From Rheinheimera sp. (GTDB lineage: Bacteria > Pseudomonadota > Gammaproteobacteria > Enterobacterales > Alteromonadaceae): a DNA stretch of 64,000 bases. Where the stretch lies: the NCBI GenBank assembly GCA_008015325.1, contig SSFI01000014.1, positions 62,001 to 126,000 on the forward strand. Reading direction: 5' to 3'. The notes below the pieces were generated by a model that made no database searches, was not told the DNA's origin, and worked only from the letters and a program-made list of their open reading frames with translations. The number at the start of each line of letters is the position of its first letter. Within the stretch, counting starts at the first letter, position 1. The position numbers were made by a program, and so were the translations under genes. This document shows, one piece after another, positions 63,310-64,000 of the stretch.

Positions 63310-63597
63310 GGGCTGTTGATCTTTGGTGTTTGTTTTTGCATCAGTTTGCAGCTTTTTATGCAAGGCAGTGCGAGAGCCGTACGTGGTACCCAGTGTGTTA
63401 TTCTAGACAAACGAGCACTAACGCCGCAGAAAGAGCTGCCAAACGCTGTCCGAAGGGTTCGTTTGGCGACGTTTTGGGCTTTGTCACTCGTTGCTCACAT
63501 AGAATGACTATGCTACGCGCCTCGTTTCGCGCCCATAACGCCGCCACCACGCGGTGGCCGAAACGAACAAAACTTAATCACCAAAGATCAACAGCCC
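63310..63597. mobile_element. Candidate MITE with 19-bp terminal inverted repeats
   Basis: GGGCTGTTGATCTTTGGTG at 63310-63328 recurs exactly inverted at 63579-63597, enclosing about 290 bases without a plausible transposase. CTA occurs close outside both ends and could be a short target duplication, with one base of uncertainty in the boundary. Short internal inverted repeats are present (for example CATAG-AATGA-CTATG). This fits a non-autonomous miniature element mobilised in trans. ORFs inside are spurious. Confidence 0.55.
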
Positions 63598-63695
63598 CTA
63601 GCAGTCCCGCTATGACAAACACAGCAGTGAGTACGGTGGAGAGAGGAATGGTGAGCGCGCCACTGCGACGTGTTGAGCTTCCCTCAGCCGCGTTA

Positions 63696-64000
63696 CTAAC
63701 CCGCCACGCCTGCCAGCGCACTGATAAACTCCGGCACAAAAGGTTTACCTTGTGCATTGAGCGCTGTGCCGGTGATCAAAGCATCCAGCATCAGTTTGCC
63801 GTCTGGCTTGCGCCGCACTTGCTGGCGAAAACCAAAGCGCAATTTTGATACCGGTTGGTACTGCACTGTGACAACAAACTGGTCGCCACTTTGTAACGAC
63901 GCTTTGTAGTCCATCTCGGAGCGAACCACCACCAGATGAATTTTTTCCCGCGTCAGTCTGGCAAAATCAAGGCCACAGGCCAGCAGATATTCGTGCCGGG
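63696..64000 (-). CDS. Acyl-CoA thioesterase, 4HBT/YbgC-like (5' end outside window)
   Basis: The C-terminal ~101 residues of a hot-dog-fold thioesterase. The frame stays open to the window edge (RHEYLLACGLDFARL) and continues VVVRSEMDYKASLQSGDQFVVTV and QQVRRKPDGKLMLDALITGTALN, typical of YbgC/FadM-like 4HBT proteins. The N-terminal catalytic region (usually an Asp in a DxxGHVNN-type motif) lies beyond the edge. Members hydrolyse short or medium acyl-CoA thioesters. Confidence 0.82.
   Translation of the reverse strand, partial: RHEYLLACGLDFARLTREKIHLVVVRSEMDYKASLQSGDQFVVTVQYQPVSKLRFGFRQQVRRKPDGKLMLDALITGTALNAQGKPFVPEFISALAGVAG

Noticed and set aside
63223..63848. Plus-strand ORFs of 94 and 183 residues
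   Set aside because: They run through the candidate MITE and antisense to the thioesterase gene, with no family-like sequence.

Overview
The window is about 64 kb of one gammaproteobacterial chromosome. The GC content looks moderately high and coding density is high. No rRNA, tRNA, CRISPR array, prophage or complete insertion sequence was seen. RraB, the SelO family, ImuA-ImuB-DnaE2 behind a LexA box, a DUF3718 protein, a thermostable-hemolysin-family protein, and TonB-dependent receptor loci with tryptophan-halogenase homologues together suggest an aquatic Alteromonadales/Chromatiaceae-type bacterium. Rheinheimera or a relative is my guess; it is not proven by the sequence.

Layout. 0-9 kb: peptide transporter, alkyltransferase-like repair protein, drug/metabolite exporter, HD-GYP phosphodiesterase, HAD phosphatase, and a LysR regulator divergent from doxX-pirin. 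9-15.6 kb: SOS mutagenesis operon imuA-imuB-dnaE2, then a small unknown gene preceded by two tandem repeats. 15.6-23.3 kb: a secreted six-hairpin glycosidase-like protein, a second EamA exporter, ACP phosphodiesterase, RraB, SelO and a metallo-beta-lactamase-fold hydrolase.

23.3-33.9 kb: an LtaS/sulfatase-type membrane enzyme, then ten tightly packed minus-strand genes: thermostable hemolysin family, AMP-dependent acyl ligase, haem-oxygenase-like (diiron-type) protein, SDR, TPR protein, PmrAB/QseBC-like two-component system, cupredoxin, FTR1-like membrane protein and a beta-rich envelope protein. The ten-gene set and the LtaS-like gene each carry a nearly identical PmrA-type box (CTTAAG-N5-TTTAAG), about 52 bp before the start codon in both cases. 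This looks like one small stress or envelope regulon and is the most interesting system here.

34-39.4 kb: cytochrome b562, a YebC-family protein, a cupin-XRE regulator with azlCD behind a palindromic operator, a PstS-like protein with a porin, and YjjX. 39.4-49.5 kb: a seven-gene operon plus two divergent genes, resembling a 3-keto-sugar pathway. It encodes a DUF1080 hydrolase, a GMC dehydrogenase with its Tat subunit, three TIM-barrel isomerase-like proteins, an MFS transporter, a Gfo/Idh/MocA oxidoreductase and a LacI regulator with two matching operators.

50.2-63.1 kb: a sucrose/alpha-glucan locus with amylosucrase, a Gfo/Idh oxidoreductase, an unknown protein, a GH97 glucosidase, two flavin-dependent halogenase homologues with intact catalytic motifs, and a large TonB-dependent receptor. 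Three copies of CTnAAnCGnTTnAG lie before the receptor and before amylosucrase. The right end holds a candidate MITE and the 3' part of a thioesterase gene.
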